In this document: positions 9,215 to 18,597 of the stretch, piece by piece | Layout of the letters: each line of letters begins with the position of its first letter | Position numbering within the stretch: position 1 is the stretch's first letter | Source of the DNA: Rhizobium sp. Root274 | GTDB taxonomy: Bacteria > Pseudomonadota > Alphaproteobacteria > Rhizobiales > Rhizobiaceae | Direction of reading: 5' to 3' | DNA: 64,000 nt | NCBI RefSeq assembly: GCF_001429245.1 | Contig: NZ_LMJE01000001.1 | Span: 1,294,953-1,358,952, forward strand | Program-made: the position numbers and the translations under genes | Notes under the pieces: model-generated | Database searches by the model: none | What the model was told of the DNA's origin: nothing | What the model saw: the letters and a program-made list of their open reading frames with translations, nothing else

Positions 9215-10711
9215 ATGAGCAGAATTCAAAAGGCGGCCTGTATCGGCGGGGGTGTAATTGGCGGAGCCTGGGCGGCGCGTTTCGTGCTGGCCGGCATCGA
9301 CACGACGATCTTCGATCCGCATCCGGAGGCCGAGCGCATCATTGGCGAAGTGCTCGCCAATGCCGAGCGCGCCTATGAAATGCTGACCATGGCGCCGCTG
9401 CCGCCGAAGGGAAAGCTTACCTATGCCGCTTCACTCGAAGAGGCTGTCGCGGGCGCCGACTGGATCCAGGAAAGCGTGCCGGAACGGGTCGATCTCAAGT
9501 GCGGCGTGATTACCGAGATCGATGCAGCCGCCAACCCCAAGGCGCTGATCGGCTCCTCGACTTCCGGAATCCTGCCGACCGATCTGCAGCGCGACATGAA
9601 ACATCCCGAACGCATGTTCGTCGCGCATCCCTACAATCCTGTCTATCTCCTGCCGCTTGCCGAACTCGTCGGCGGTGAAAAGACCAGCCGCGCCGTGCTG
9701 GAAGATGCCAAGGCGAAGCTCGCCCCTATCGGCATGAAGGGCGTGATCCTCAACAAGGAGATCGAGGGCTTCGTCGGCGACCGGCTGCTGGAAGCGCTGT
9801 GGCGCGAGGCGCTCTGGCTGATCAAGGATGACATCTGCGACACCGAGACGCTCGATGACGTGATCCGCTATTCCTTCGGCATGCGCTGGGCGCAGATGGG
9901 TCTGTTCGAGACCTATCGCATCGCCGGCGGCGAGGCCGGCATGCGGCATTTCCTTGCCCAGTTCGGCCCCTGCCTCGCCTGGCCCTGGACCAAGCTCACC
10001 GATGTGGTCGATCTCAACGACGAACTCGTCGACAAGATCGCCGGACAGTCGGACGCCCAGTCCGGCGCGCACGGCATTCGCGATCTGGAACGCATCCGCG
10101 ACCAGAACCTTGTCGGCATCATGCAAGCCCTGAAGGCCGGCGATGCCGGTCGCGGTTGGGGTTCCGGAAAACTCCTGGCGGAGTTCGAGGCGCATCTCTG
10201 GTCGGCTGCGCCGGCGCCCGCTGCCGCAGACACCACCAAGCCGATCAAGCTTGCGGACTTCCGCGTGCATCCGTCCTGGGTCGACTACAACGGCCACATG
10301 ACGGAATACCGCTACAGCCAGTGTTTTGCCGACAGTTCCGATGCGCTGCTGCGCCTCATCGGCGTCGACATGGATTACGTCTCGGCCGGCCACAGCTATT
10401 ACACGGTCGAAAACCACCTGCGCCTGCTCGATGAGTGCAAGCTGGGTGACGCGCTCTATGTCGAGGTGCAGTTGCTGCCTTCGGATGGGAAGAAGCTGCA
10501 CTCGTTCTTCTGGCTGCGCCGCTCTTCCGACAATGCGGTCGTTGCGACCTGCGAACACCTGATGCTGCATGTCTCGTCGGCGGAAGGCAAAACCATGCCG
10601 CCGCTCCCGGTCGTCCTGTTGAAACTCGAACCTCTGATCGCCGCCCATGGCGGGCTGCCGGTGCCCGAAGGGGCGGGTCGCCATGTCGGGCAGAAGAGAT
10701 CGCCGGCATGA
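9215..10711 (+). CDS. lcdH: L-carnitine dehydrogenase fused to a betainyl-CoA thioesterase
   Basis: The 498-residue fusion has two parts. Residues about 1-320 form a 3-hydroxyacyl-CoA dehydrogenase-type NAD domain (GGGVIGGAWAARFV at the start, later AHPYNPVYLLPLAELV and NKEIEGFVGDRL) that would oxidise L-carnitine to 3-dehydrocarnitine. Residues about 345-480 form a hot-dog thioesterase (HPSWVDYNGHMTE, YTVENHLRLL) that would release glycine betaine from betainyl-CoA. Such fusions are known from rhizobial carnitine degradation. The ATG at 9215 is chosen because the nucleotide-binding strand follows at once. The two activities bracket the BKACE step encoded just upstream. Confidence 0.9.
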   Translation: MSRIQKAACIGGGVIGGAWAARFVLAGIDTTIFDPHPEAERIIGEVLANAERAYEMLTMAPLPPKGKLTYAASLEEAVAGADWIQESVPERVDLKCGVITEIDAAANPKALIGSSTSGILPTDLQRDMKHPERMFVAHPYNPVYLLPLAELVGGEKTSRAVLEDAKAKLAPIGMKGVILNKEIEGFVGDRLLEALWREALWLIKDDICDTETLDDVIRYSFGMRWAQMGLFETYRIAGGEAGMRHFLAQFGPCLAWPWTKLTDVVDLNDELVDKIAGQSDAQSGAHGIRDLERIRDQNLVGIMQALKAGDAGRGWGSGKLLAEFEAHLWSAAPAPAAADTTKPIKLADFRVHPSWVDYNGHMTEYRYSQCFADSSDALLRLIGVDMDYVSAGHSYYTVENHLRLLDECKLGDALYVEVQLLPSDGKKLHSFFWLRRSSDNAVVATCEHLMLHVSSAEGKTMPPLPVVLLKLEPLIAAHGGLPVPEGAGRHVGQKRSPA

Positions 10712-10744
10712 ACACCATCAGCCTGAAGCCACAAGGATAGACAT

Positions 10745-11905
10745 ATGGATTTCGCCCTCACCGCAGAGCAGCAGATGATCGTCGAGACGGTCCGCGGCTT
10801 CGTGGAGAGCGAACTCTATCCATTGGAGGATGAGGTCGAGAAGACAGGCCATGTGCCACCCGAGATGGGCTGGGAGATCGCGGCCAAGGTGAAGGCGCTC
10901 GGCTTCTTCGCCTGCAACATGCCGGAAGAGGTCGGCGGTGGCGGGCTCGATCACCAGACCTTCACGCTGGTGGAGCGCGAACTCGGCCGGGCCTCCATGG
11001 CGCTCACCGTCTTCTTCGGCCGCCCCTCCGGCATCCTGATGGGCTGCAACGACGACCAGCGCGAACGCTACCTGCTGCCGGCCGTTAGCGGCGACAAGTT
11101 CGATGCGCTCGCCATGACCGAGCCGGGCGCCGGTTCGGATTTGCGCGGCATGAGTTGCACCGCGCGTCCCGATGGCGGTGACTGGGTGCTGAACGGCACC
11201 AAACATTTTATCAGCCACGCCAATATCGCCGATTTCGTCATCGTCTTCGTCGCGACCGGCGAGGAAGAAACGCCGAAGGGCGTGAAGAAGCTGATCACCT
11301 GCTTCCTCGTTGATCGCGGCACACCCGGCTTCACCATCCGCGACGGTTATTCCTCGGTCTCGCATCGCGGCTACAAGAACTGCATCCTCGATTTTGACGA
11401 TTGCCGACTGCCGTCGGCGCAGATCCTCGGCGAGGTCCACAAAGGCTTCGAGCTTGCCAATGCCTGGCTCTACGGCACGCGGCTAACCGTCGCTGCAAGC
11501 TGCGTCGGCCGGGCGCGGCGTGTCTTCGACCTCTCGGTGCCCTATGCCGCCGAGCGGCATCAGTTCGGCAAGCCGATCGGCGCGAACCAGGGTGTGTCCT
11601 TCAAGCTTGCGGACATGATTACCGAGATCGATGCGGCCGACTATCTGACGCTAGCCGCCGCCTGGCGTCTCGATCAGGGCTTGCCGGCCAATCGCGAGAT
11701 CGCCTCGGCCAAGCTCTATGCCTCGGAAATGCTGGCGCGGGTCACCGACGAGGCAATCCAGATCCATGGCGGCATGGGCCTGATGGACGACCTGCCGCTT
11801 GCCCGCTTCTGGCGCGATGCGCGCGTCGAGCGGATCTGGGACGGTACCTCGGAGATCCAGCGTCACATCATCAGCCGCGACCTGTTGCGTCCGTTCGGAG
11901 CATAA
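10745..11905 (+). CDS. Acyl-CoA dehydrogenase (CaiA / butyrobetainyl-CoA dehydrogenase-like)
   Basis: A complete 386-residue flavin-dependent acyl-CoA dehydrogenase. Visible family blocks are AMTEPGAGSDL (flavin/substrate region), WVLNGTKHFISHA, the hinge RHQFGKPIGANQGVSF and the C-terminal IHGGMGLMDDLPLARFWRDAR. By position in the cluster it would desaturate gamma-butyrobetainyl-CoA to crotonobetainyl-CoA, the step before the CaiD-like hydratase; that substrate is inference. It lies 33 bases after the carnitine dehydrogenase fusion in the same operon. A strong hairpin follows it at 11960-11990. Confidence 0.87.
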   Translation: MDFALTAEQQMIVETVRGFVESELYPLEDEVEKTGHVPPEMGWEIAAKVKALGFFACNMPEEVGGGGLDHQTFTLVERELGRASMALTVFFGRPSGILMGCNDDQRERYLLPAVSGDKFDALAMTEPGAGSDLRGMSCTARPDGGDWVLNGTKHFISHANIADFVIVFVATGEEETPKGVKKLITCFLVDRGTPGFTIRDGYSSVSHRGYKNCILDFDDCRLPSAQILGEVHKGFELANAWLYGTRLTVAASCVGRARRVFDLSVPYAAERHQFGKPIGANQGVSFKLADMITEIDAADYLTLAAAWRLDQGLPANREIASAKLYASEMLARVTDEAIQIHGGMGLMDDLPLARFWRDARVERIWDGTSEIQRHIISRDLLRPFGA

Positions 11906-11959
11906 TGATGGCGCACAGACCCCTGCACTCAACCTCTTCCTCCCGCGCCTCCCCCGGAT

Positions 11960-11990
11960 GGCCACAGGACCCGTATCAGGGCCTGTGGCC
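11960..11990. other. Intra-operon hairpin
   Basis: GGCCACAGG and CCTGTGGCC arms (11960-11968, 11982-11990) pair perfectly, and an inner CCC/GGG stem extends the structure. It lies in the only sizeable gap (11906-12110) of the catabolic operon and has no T-run, so it may be an mRNA processing or stability element, or an attenuator. The rest of the gap holds no gene that I can support. Confidence 0.5.
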
Positions 11991-12110
11991 AGGCGGCGAC
12001 CCTGATGTCTCGGCATCTGGGATGCAGGAAGGCACGGGTCTGCTCGCGCCGCTCCCCGCGATCCGGTTCGGCAGCGTCCTCAAGGCCCGGTGGCTTAGCA
12101 GGGGGCTTGG

Positions 12111-14177
12111 ATGACAACCGAAGCCCGCTCGCCGCTTTCCCGCTTGATCCGCCCTGAAACCATTGCCGTCTTCGGCGGCAAGGAAGCGGCGCGGGTGGTG
12201 GAACAGTGCAGCAAGGCGGGCTATCGCGGCGCAATCTGGCCGGTTCATCCCACTCGCGAGACGATGCATGGCCATCGCTGTTACCGGTCGGTCGCGGAGC
12301 TCCCTGGTGCACCGGACGCCAGCTTTATCGGCGTCAACCGCAGCCTCTCGGTCGAGATCCTGCGCGCGCTGAGCCAGCGCGGCGCCGGCGGTGCCATCTG
12401 CTATGCTTCCGGTTTTGCCGAGGCCGTTCAGGAATTGCCCGACGGCCCCGAATTGCAGGCCGAGCTTGTCGATGCCGCTGGCGACATGGCGATGCTCGGG
12501 CCCAATTGCTACGGTTTCATCAATATGCTGGACGATGCCCTGCTCTGGCCCGACCAGCATGGCATGAAACAGGTGGAGAGGGGTGTGGCCATCCTCACCC
12601 AGTCCTCCAATATCGCACTCAACATATCGATGCAGGCCCGCGGACTGCCGATCGCTTATCTGATGACCGCAGGCAACCAGGCCCAGACGGGGCTGTCCGC
12701 GCTCGCGACCGCTGCCCTGGAGGACGAGCGCGTGACTGCGGTTGCCCTCCATGTCGAAAGCTTCGACGACCTAGAGGCCCTGCAACAGCTTGGCAGCCGT
12801 GCGCGTGCACTCGGCAAGCCGGTTGTCGCGCTGAAGGTCGGAAAATCGGTCGCCGCCCAGCGCGCGGCGCTCTCCCACACCGCCTCGCTTGCCGGCAATG
12901 ATCGCGTCTCCTCGGCCTTACTCAAGCGTCTCGGCATCGGGCGTGTCCACTCGCTGCCTGAGATGCTGGAGACATTGAAACTGCTGCATGTCTGCGGGCC
13001 CCTTGCCGCCAATACCGTATCCTCGATGAGCTGTTCCGGCGGAGAGGCCTCGCTGATGGCGGATGCCGGCATCGGCAGGTCGGTTGAATTCCGCGATCTG
13101 TCACCGCAACAACTGCCGGCGCTGCGCGAAACGCTTGGTGCCATGGTGACGCTCTCCAATCCGCTCGACTACCACACCTTCGTCTGGGGCAACCGGGCGC
13201 GGCAAGCCGAGGCGTTTTCGACCGTCATGGAAGGTGACTACGGCATCAATCTCGTAGTCCTCGATTTCCCACGGGCCGACCGCTGCGATGTCAGCGACTG
13301 GACGACAACCATCGAGGCGTTCATCGACGCAAAGCGTCGGACGGGTGCTGCCACCGGCGTGGTGGCGACCCTTGGCGAGACCATGCCGGAAGCTGTCGCG
13401 ACACGTCTGGTTGCCGAGGGCGTCGTGCCCTTCTGCGGCATTGACGAAGCGCTGGCCGCGATCGATATCGCCCATTCTATCCACGTCGCCTGGAGCAGCC
13501 CGGCCCCGGCCTGCCTCTCGTGCTCTCCTGTCGTCGATACGGATGTGACATCTCTCTTCGAAGATCGCGCAAAACCCTTGCTTGCCGCCTATGGCGTTAC
13601 CGTCCCCTATGGCCTGATCGCCCGCAATCCGGAACAGGCGGTTTCCGTGGCCGATCGGCTCGGCTATCCGGTGGCCGTCAAGGGCATTGGCATCGCGCAT
13701 AAGAGTGATGTCGGCGCGGTGCGCCTCAACATCAGAAGCGCCTCCGAAGTGCTTGCGGCGGCGACGGCCATGGGCGCCATCACCGAGCGTTTTCTCGTTG
13801 AAAAGATGGCCCAAAAGCCGGTGGCCGAGCTGATCGTCGGCGCGTTCCGGGACCCCTTCGTCGGACCGGTCCTGACCCTCGGTGCGGGCGGGGTCCTCGT
13901 CGATCTGATCGACGACAGCACCGTCTTGCTGCTGCCGACCACGGATGCCGAGATTCGCGCGGCAATTGCCGGCCTCAAGGTTTCAGCTCTGATCAAAGGC
14001 TATCGCGGCGGGCCGGCAGGCGATATCAATGCATTGGTACAACTCGTCGCCTCTGTCGCAGATTATGTCGCAGACAACGCAACGAGACTGGAAGAACTGG
14101 ACCTTAATCCGGTTCTGGTGCTGCCGGAAGGTGAAGGCGTCATCGCCGTCGATGCCTTCATCCGGACAAGGAGTTGA
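12111..14177 (+). CDS. ADP-forming acyl-CoA synthetase (CoA ligase), likely carnitine/butyrobetaine
   Basis: The 688-residue protein joins the alpha- and beta-type parts of NDP-forming acyl-CoA synthetases: a CoA-binding Rossmann domain (about 10-135, with MLGPNCYGFIN), a succinyl-CoA ligase-like middle (SSNIALNISMQARG, ALSHTASLAGND) and a C-terminal ATP-grasp (about 480-685, with YPVAVKGIGIAHKSD). It would activate a carboxylate with ATP and CoA, giving ADP and phosphate. Between the acyl-CoA dehydrogenase and a CaiD-like hydratase it probably makes butyrobetainyl-CoA or carnitinyl-CoA, in place of the AMP-forming CaiC of enterobacteria. The substrate is inferred from context only. Confidence 0.85.
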   Translation: MTTEARSPLSRLIRPETIAVFGGKEAARVVEQCSKAGYRGAIWPVHPTRETMHGHRCYRSVAELPGAPDASFIGVNRSLSVEILRALSQRGAGGAICYASGFAEAVQELPDGPELQAELVDAAGDMAMLGPNCYGFINMLDDALLWPDQHGMKQVERGVAILTQSSNIALNISMQARGLPIAYLMTAGNQAQTGLSALATAALEDERVTAVALHVESFDDLEALQQLGSRARALGKPVVALKVGKSVAAQRAALSHTASLAGNDRVSSALLKRLGIGRVHSLPEMLETLKLLHVCGPLAANTVSSMSCSGGEASLMADAGIGRSVEFRDLSPQQLPALRETLGAMVTLSNPLDYHTFVWGNRARQAEAFSTVMEGDYGINLVVLDFPRADRCDVSDWTTTIEAFIDAKRRTGAATGVVATLGETMPEAVATRLVAEGVVPFCGIDEALAAIDIAHSIHVAWSSPAPACLSCSPVVDTDVTSLFEDRAKPLLAAYGVTVPYGLIARNPEQAVSVADRLGYPVAVKGIGIAHKSDVGAVRLNIRSASEVLAAATAMGAITERFLVEKMAQKPVAELIVGAFRDPFVGPVLTLGAGGVLVDLIDDSTVLLLPTTDAEIRAAIAGLKVSALIKGYRGGPAGDINALVQLVASVADYVADNATRLEELDLNPVLVLPEGEGVIAVDAFIRTRS

Positions 14178-14181
14178 ACGT

Positions 14182-14964
14182 GTGACCGCCCCTATCCGCA
14201 CCCGCCGCGAAAACGCCATTCTGGAAGTGACGATCGATCGTCCCAAGGCCAATGCCGTTGATCTCGGGACGAGCCGAATCATGGGCGAGATCTTCGCCGC
14301 CTTTCGCGATGACGAGACGCTGAGGGTCGCCATTATCACGGGTGCAGGCACCAAATTCTTCTGCCCCGGCTGGGACTTGAAAGCCGCCGCAGACGGCGAT
14401 GCCGTCGATGGAGACTATGGTGTCGGCGGCTTCGGCGGTCTCCAGGAATTGCGCGACCTCAACAAGCCAGTTATCGCCGCGATCAACGGCATCTGTTGCG
14501 GCGGCGGCCTCGAGATCGCGCTTTCCGCCGATCTCATTCTCGCCACCGATCACGCCACCTTTGCGCTGCCCGAGATCCGCTCTGGCACGGTTGCCGATGC
14601 TGCCTCGATCAAGCTGCCAAAACGCATTCCCTACCACATCGCCATGGACATGCTTTTGACCGGCCGATGGCTCGATGCGCAGGAGGCGCATCGCTGGGGC
14701 TTCGTCAACGAAATCCTCCCCGCCGACGCCCTCATGGACCGGGCTTGGGCGCTGGCCAGGCTGCTCGAAAGCGGCCCGCCACTTGTCTACGCCGCGATCA
14801 AGGAGATCGTCCGCGACGCCGAGGGCCGTGATTTTCAGTCGACGATGAACAAGATCACCAAGCGGCAATACCGCACTGTAGATGCGCTTTACGGAAGCGA
14901 GGACCAGCGCGAGGGCGCGCGCGCCTTTGCCGAGAAGCGCGACCCCGTTTGGAAGGGGAGATAG
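14182..14964 (+). CDS. caiD: CaiD-like enoyl-CoA hydratase (carnitinyl-CoA dehydratase)
   Basis: This 260-residue crotonase-family protein would interconvert crotonobetainyl-CoA and carnitinyl-CoA. The oxyanion-hole blocks are visible: GTKFFCPGWDLKA and AINGICCGGGLEIALSADLILA. The CaiD length and the characteristic end of YGSEDQREGARAFAEKRDP-type sequence fit, with the family-typical acidic residue in LPEIRSG. The GTG at 14182 is used because AAGGAG stands eight bases before it; the preceding gene stops at 14177, so the two are nearly coupled. Among crotonases the carnitine assignment rests on the neighbours. Confidence 0.85.
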   Translation: MTAPIRTRRENAILEVTIDRPKANAVDLGTSRIMGEIFAAFRDDETLRVAIITGAGTKFFCPGWDLKAAADGDAVDGDYGVGGFGGLQELRDLNKPVIAAINGICCGGGLEIALSADLILATDHATFALPEIRSGTVADAASIKLPKRIPYHIAMDMLLTGRWLDAQEAHRWGFVNEILPADALMDRAWALARLLESGPPLVYAAIKEIVRDAEGRDFQSTMNKITKRQYRTVDALYGSEDQREGARAFAEKRDPVWKGR

Positions 14965-15077
14965 AGTTAGCCAACGCGTGAGGGCGTCTGCGGTCGGCCC
15001 GATTGCGAATTCCACGACCGCCAACGTCACGGACAAAGATGCCGGGCGATCAACCAACCAGGACAAGGGAACAGACT

Positions 15078-16661
15078 ATGAGCAATGAAAAGTTTCTCAA
15101 CAGCCTCACTTCGGCGGCCTTGAGCCGTCGCGAATTCATGGGCCGCGCCATGGCGGCTGGCCTGACGCTGACCGCCGCCAGCTCGCTCTACGCCACCAGC
15201 GCGTCCGCCCAGGAACCGAAGCGCGGCGGCAATCTGAAGCTCGGTCTCGAAGGCGGCTCGGCCACCGACAGCAAGGACCCGGCAAAATTCCTGTCGCAGT
15301 TCATGTTCTGCATCGGCCGCTGCTGGGGCGACATGCTGGTCGAAAGCGATCCCTTGACCGGCGCTGCCGTGCCGGCGCTGGCCGAAAGCTGGGAACCGTC
15401 GGCTGACGCTGCCACCTGGACCTTCACCATCCGCAAGGGCGTGCAGTTCCATGACGGCAAGGAACTGACCATCGACGACGTCGTCGCTACCTTGAAGCGC
15501 CACACCGACGAGAAGTCAGAATCTGGCGCGCTCGGCGTGATGAAGTCGATCAAGGAGATCAAGAAGGACGGCGACAAGCTCGTTCTCGTTCTGACCGAAG
15601 GCAATGCCGACCTGCCGCTGCTTCTCACCGACTACCACCTCGTCATTCAGCCAAACGGCGGCAACGACGATCCGCTCGCCTCGATCGGCACCGGCCCCTA
15701 CAAGCTCACCAGCTTCGAGGCCGGCGTGCGTGCAACGCTTGAGCGCAACACCAACGATTGGCGCTCGGACCGCGGCTATGTCGACACGATCGAAATCATC
15801 GGCATGAACGATGCGACCGCCCGTATCGCAGCGCTCGCCTCGGGCCAGGTGCATTTCATCAACCGCGTCGACCCCAAGACCGTTGGCATGCTGAAGCGTT
15901 CGCCGAATGTCGAGATCCTCTCGACGTCAGGTCGCGGCCACTACGTCTTCATCATGCATTGCAACACCGCGCCGTTCGACAACAACGACCTGCGCCTGGC
16001 GCTGAAATATGCGATGGACCGCGAAGCCATGGTCGAGACCGTGCTTGGCGGTTACGGCAAGGTCGGCAACGACTTCCCGATCAACAGCACCTATGCCCTC
16101 TTCCCCGAAGGCATCGAGCAGCGCGCCTACGATCCTGACAAGGCCGCGTTCCACTACAAGAAGTCAGGTCATTCCGGCCCGGTTCTCCTGCGCACGTCGG
16201 AAGTCGCCTTCCCGGGTGCCGTCGACGCTGCCGTCCTCTATCAGGGCAGCGCACAGAAGGCCGGCATCGAGATCGAGGTGAAGCGCGAGCCGGGCGACGG
16301 CTACTGGTCGAATGTCTGGAACGTCCAGCCCTTCTCCACCTCCTATTGGGGCGGGCGCCCGACCCAGGACCAGATGTATTCCACGGCTTACCTTTCGACG
16401 GCCGACTGGAACGACACCCGCTTCCTGCGCCCGGACTTCGACAAGATCCTGCTCGAAGCCCGCGCCGAACTCGACGAGGCCAAGCGCAAGGAAATGTATC
16501 GCGACATGGCGATGATGGTGCGCGACGAAGGCGGCCTGATCCTGCCGATGTTCAACGACTTCGTGAACGCCGCGCAGAAGAGCGTGAAGGGCTATGTCCA
16601 CGACATCGGCAACGACATGTCGAACGGCTATGTCGCAACCCGCGTCTGGCTCGAAGCCTGA
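15078..16661 (+). CDS. Peptide/opine-type ABC transporter substrate-binding protein (Tat signal)
   Basis: The 527-residue periplasmic protein belongs to solute-binding family 5 (DppA/OppA type). The leader has a twin-arginine motif, LSRREFMGRA, followed by a hydrophobic stretch ending SASA, so Tat export is likely. The mature part shows GGNLKLGLEGG, the family block WTFTIRKGVQFHDGKELT and LKYAMDREAM. The ATG at 15078 follows AAGGGA at suitable spacing. It begins a five-gene transport and hydrolase segment directly after the carnitine genes, so the ligand may be a carnitine-related compound rather than a peptide; this is inference. Confidence 0.88.
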   Translation: MSNEKFLNSLTSAALSRREFMGRAMAAGLTLTAASSLYATSASAQEPKRGGNLKLGLEGGSATDSKDPAKFLSQFMFCIGRCWGDMLVESDPLTGAAVPALAESWEPSADAATWTFTIRKGVQFHDGKELTIDDVVATLKRHTDEKSESGALGVMKSIKEIKKDGDKLVLVLTEGNADLPLLLTDYHLVIQPNGGNDDPLASIGTGPYKLTSFEAGVRATLERNTNDWRSDRGYVDTIEIIGMNDATARIAALASGQVHFINRVDPKTVGMLKRSPNVEILSTSGRGHYVFIMHCNTAPFDNNDLRLALKYAMDREAMVETVLGGYGKVGNDFPINSTYALFPEGIEQRAYDPDKAAFHYKKSGHSGPVLLRTSEVAFPGAVDAAVLYQGSAQKAGIEIEVKREPGDGYWSNVWNVQPFSTSYWGGRPTQDQMYSTAYLSTADWNDTRFLRPDFDKILLEARAELDEAKRKEMYRDMAMMVRDEGGLILPMFNDFVNAAQKSVKGYVHDIGNDMSNGYVATRVWLEA

Positions 16662-16765
16662 TCGCCGGAAACGGGCAGTCGCCTGAGGCACTGCTCCGGT
16701 CACTCGGCCCGCGGACATGAGGTTCGCGGGCCAAACCCGTTTTTCTGGATAGCGGCTGGAAACGC

Positions 16766-17773
16766 ATGACCCAATCGACCGATGCCGGTGATCCCCCGGC
16801 CCTCTCCCTTTACCAGCGGTTTCCGCTGGCCGTGCTGGTGCTGCAGCGCCTCGCGCTCAGTATGCTGCTGCTGCTCGCCGTCTCCATGCTGATCTATGGC
16901 GGGGTCGAGGCGCTGCCAGGTGATTTCGCCACCACCTATCTCGGCCAGTCGGCGACGCCCCAGGCGGTCGCCAATATCCGTGCCGATCTCGGCCTCGACC
17001 GGCCGATCGTCACCCGCTATTTCGAGTGGCTCGGCGGCGTCCTGCAGGGCGATTTCGGCACCTCTTGGGCGAGCCGCAACTCGGTCACCGAACAGATCGG
17101 CAAGCGGCTCGGCAATTCGCTGTATCTCGCGGCCCTCGCCGCCGCCATCTCGGTCCCACTCGCGGTCGGTCTCGGCATGCTCGCGGTCCACTTCCGCAAC
17201 CGCACGCCGGATCGCATCATCAACGTGATCTCGCTTGCCGCCATCTCGCTGCCGGAATTCTTCATCGGCTATCTCTTGATCCTGGTCTTTGCCATCAACC
17301 TCAACATCGCGACCTTCCCGTCGACGGTGCATGACGGCATGGCGCTTGCCGACCGGCTGAAAGCCATGGCGCTGCCGACGGCGACGCTCGTCCTCGTCGT
17401 GCTCGCCCACATGATGCGCATGACCCGCGCCGCCATCCTCTCGGTGATGTCGTCGGCCTATATGGAAACCGCCGAACTCAAGGGTCTCTCGGCGCTCCGC
17501 GCCATCGTCAAGCACGCGGCCCCGAACGCGATTGCCCCGATCGTCAACGTCGTCGCGCTCAACCTCGCCTATCTCGTCGTCGGTGTCGTCGTCGTCGAAG
17601 TGGTCTTCGTCTATCCCGGCATGGGCCAATACATGGTCGATGCAGTCACCGTGCGCGACATGCCCGTCGTGCAGGCCTGCGGCCTGATCTTCGCAGCCGT
17701 CTACATTTTCCTCAACATGCTGGCCGACATCATCGCGATTGTCGCCAATCCGAGACTGAGGCATCCGCGATGA
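16766..17773 (+). CDS. ABC transporter permease (DppB/OppB family)
   Basis: The 335-residue integral membrane permease has about six hydrophobic segments. The long first loop carries GQSATPQAVANIRADLGLDRP, typical of DppB, and the cytoplasmic coupling motif EAA-like stretch ETAELKGLSALRAIVKHAAPN is present. It works with the second permease at 17770, whose start overlaps this stop by four bases (ATGA), so translation is coupled. The ABC system belongs to the peptide/nickel/opine class. Confidence 0.9.
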   Translation: MTQSTDAGDPPALSLYQRFPLAVLVLQRLALSMLLLLAVSMLIYGGVEALPGDFATTYLGQSATPQAVANIRADLGLDRPIVTRYFEWLGGVLQGDFGTSWASRNSVTEQIGKRLGNSLYLAALAAAISVPLAVGLGMLAVHFRNRTPDRIINVISLAAISLPEFFIGYLLILVFAINLNIATFPSTVHDGMALADRLKAMALPTATLVLVVLAHMMRMTRAAILSVMSSAYMETAELKGLSALRAIVKHAAPNAIAPIVNVVALNLAYLVVGVVVVEVVFVYPGMGQYMVDAVTVRDMPVVQACGLIFAAVYIFLNMLADIIAIVANPRLRHPR

Positions 17774-18597
17774 GATTGAAACAGATCCCCATCAGCGCCT
17801 GGGTCGGCATATTTGGCATTGCGCTTGCCGTCTTCTGTGCGCTCTTCGCCCCTTTCATCGCGCCCTATGGCGAGCGTGAAATCGTCGGTGCCGTATGGGA
17901 GCCAATGGGTGGCACCTTTCTGCTCGGCACTGACAATCTCGGCCGCGACCTGCTCTCGCGCATGATATACGGCACGCGCACGACGCTGACCGTGGCGCTC
18001 GCCGCCACCGTCATATCCTTCTCGCTCGGCATCTTCCTCAGCTTCACCGCCGCCGTTTCGCGCGGCGTGATCGACCAGACGCTGTCGCGCTTCAACGACC
18101 TGATGATGTCGATCCCGACGCTGATCTTCGCGCTCGTCGTTCTGGCAGTCCTGCCGCAGAACCTCTTCGTGCTGATCCTGGTCATGGCGATCCTCGATTC
18201 CACCCGCGTCTACCGCCTCGGCCGCGCCGTGGCACTCGATGTCGCGGTCATGGAATTCGTCGAAGCGGCCAGGCTGCGCGGCGAAGGCACGCTGTGGATC
18301 ATCTTCCGCGAAATCCTGCCCAATACGCTCTCTCCTCTGCTCGCCGAATTCGGCCTGCGCTTCGCCTTCTCGATCCTCTTCCTCTCCACCCTCTCCTTCC
18401 TCGGCCTCGGCATCCAGCCGCCGGCGGCCGATTGGGGCGGCATGGTGAAGGACAACAAGGACGGGATCATCTTCGGCATTTCCGCAGCGCTCGTGCCCGG
18501 CTCGGCCATTGCCGCACTTGCCGTCTGCGTCAACCTGGTAGTCGACTGGCTGCTCGGGCGCACATCCAGCCTGAAGGGAGGCCGTGGCGATGTCTGA
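17770..18597 (+). CDS. ABC transporter permease (DppC/OppC family)
   Basis: The 275-residue second permease of the system has an N-terminal membrane span followed by the DppC hallmark FLLGTDNLGRDLLSRMIYGTR. Its coupling motif is EAARLRGEGTLWIIFREILPN, and the C-terminal span ends with the LGLGIQPPAADWGGM block seen in this family. Its start overlaps the upstream permease by four bases and its stop overlaps the downstream ATPase gene by eight bases, indicating one transcript. Confidence 0.9.
   Translation: MRLKQIPISAWVGIFGIALAVFCALFAPFIAPYGEREIVGAVWEPMGGTFLLGTDNLGRDLLSRMIYGTRTTLTVALAATVISFSLGIFLSFTAAVSRGVIDQTLSRFNDLMMSIPTLIFALVVLAVLPQNLFVLILVMAILDSTRVYRLGRAVALDVAVMEFVEAARLRGEGTLWIIFREILPNTLSPLLAEFGLRFAFSILFLSTLSFLGLGIQPPAADWGGMVKDNKDGIIFGISAALVPGSAIAALAVCVNLVVDWLLGRTSSLKGGRGDV

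Noticed and set aside
11906..12110. Broken gene remnant between the dehydrogenase and the ligase
   Set aside because: A plus-strand frame crosses it, but it is an overlap of the dehydrogenase gene in another frame and gives no family match.
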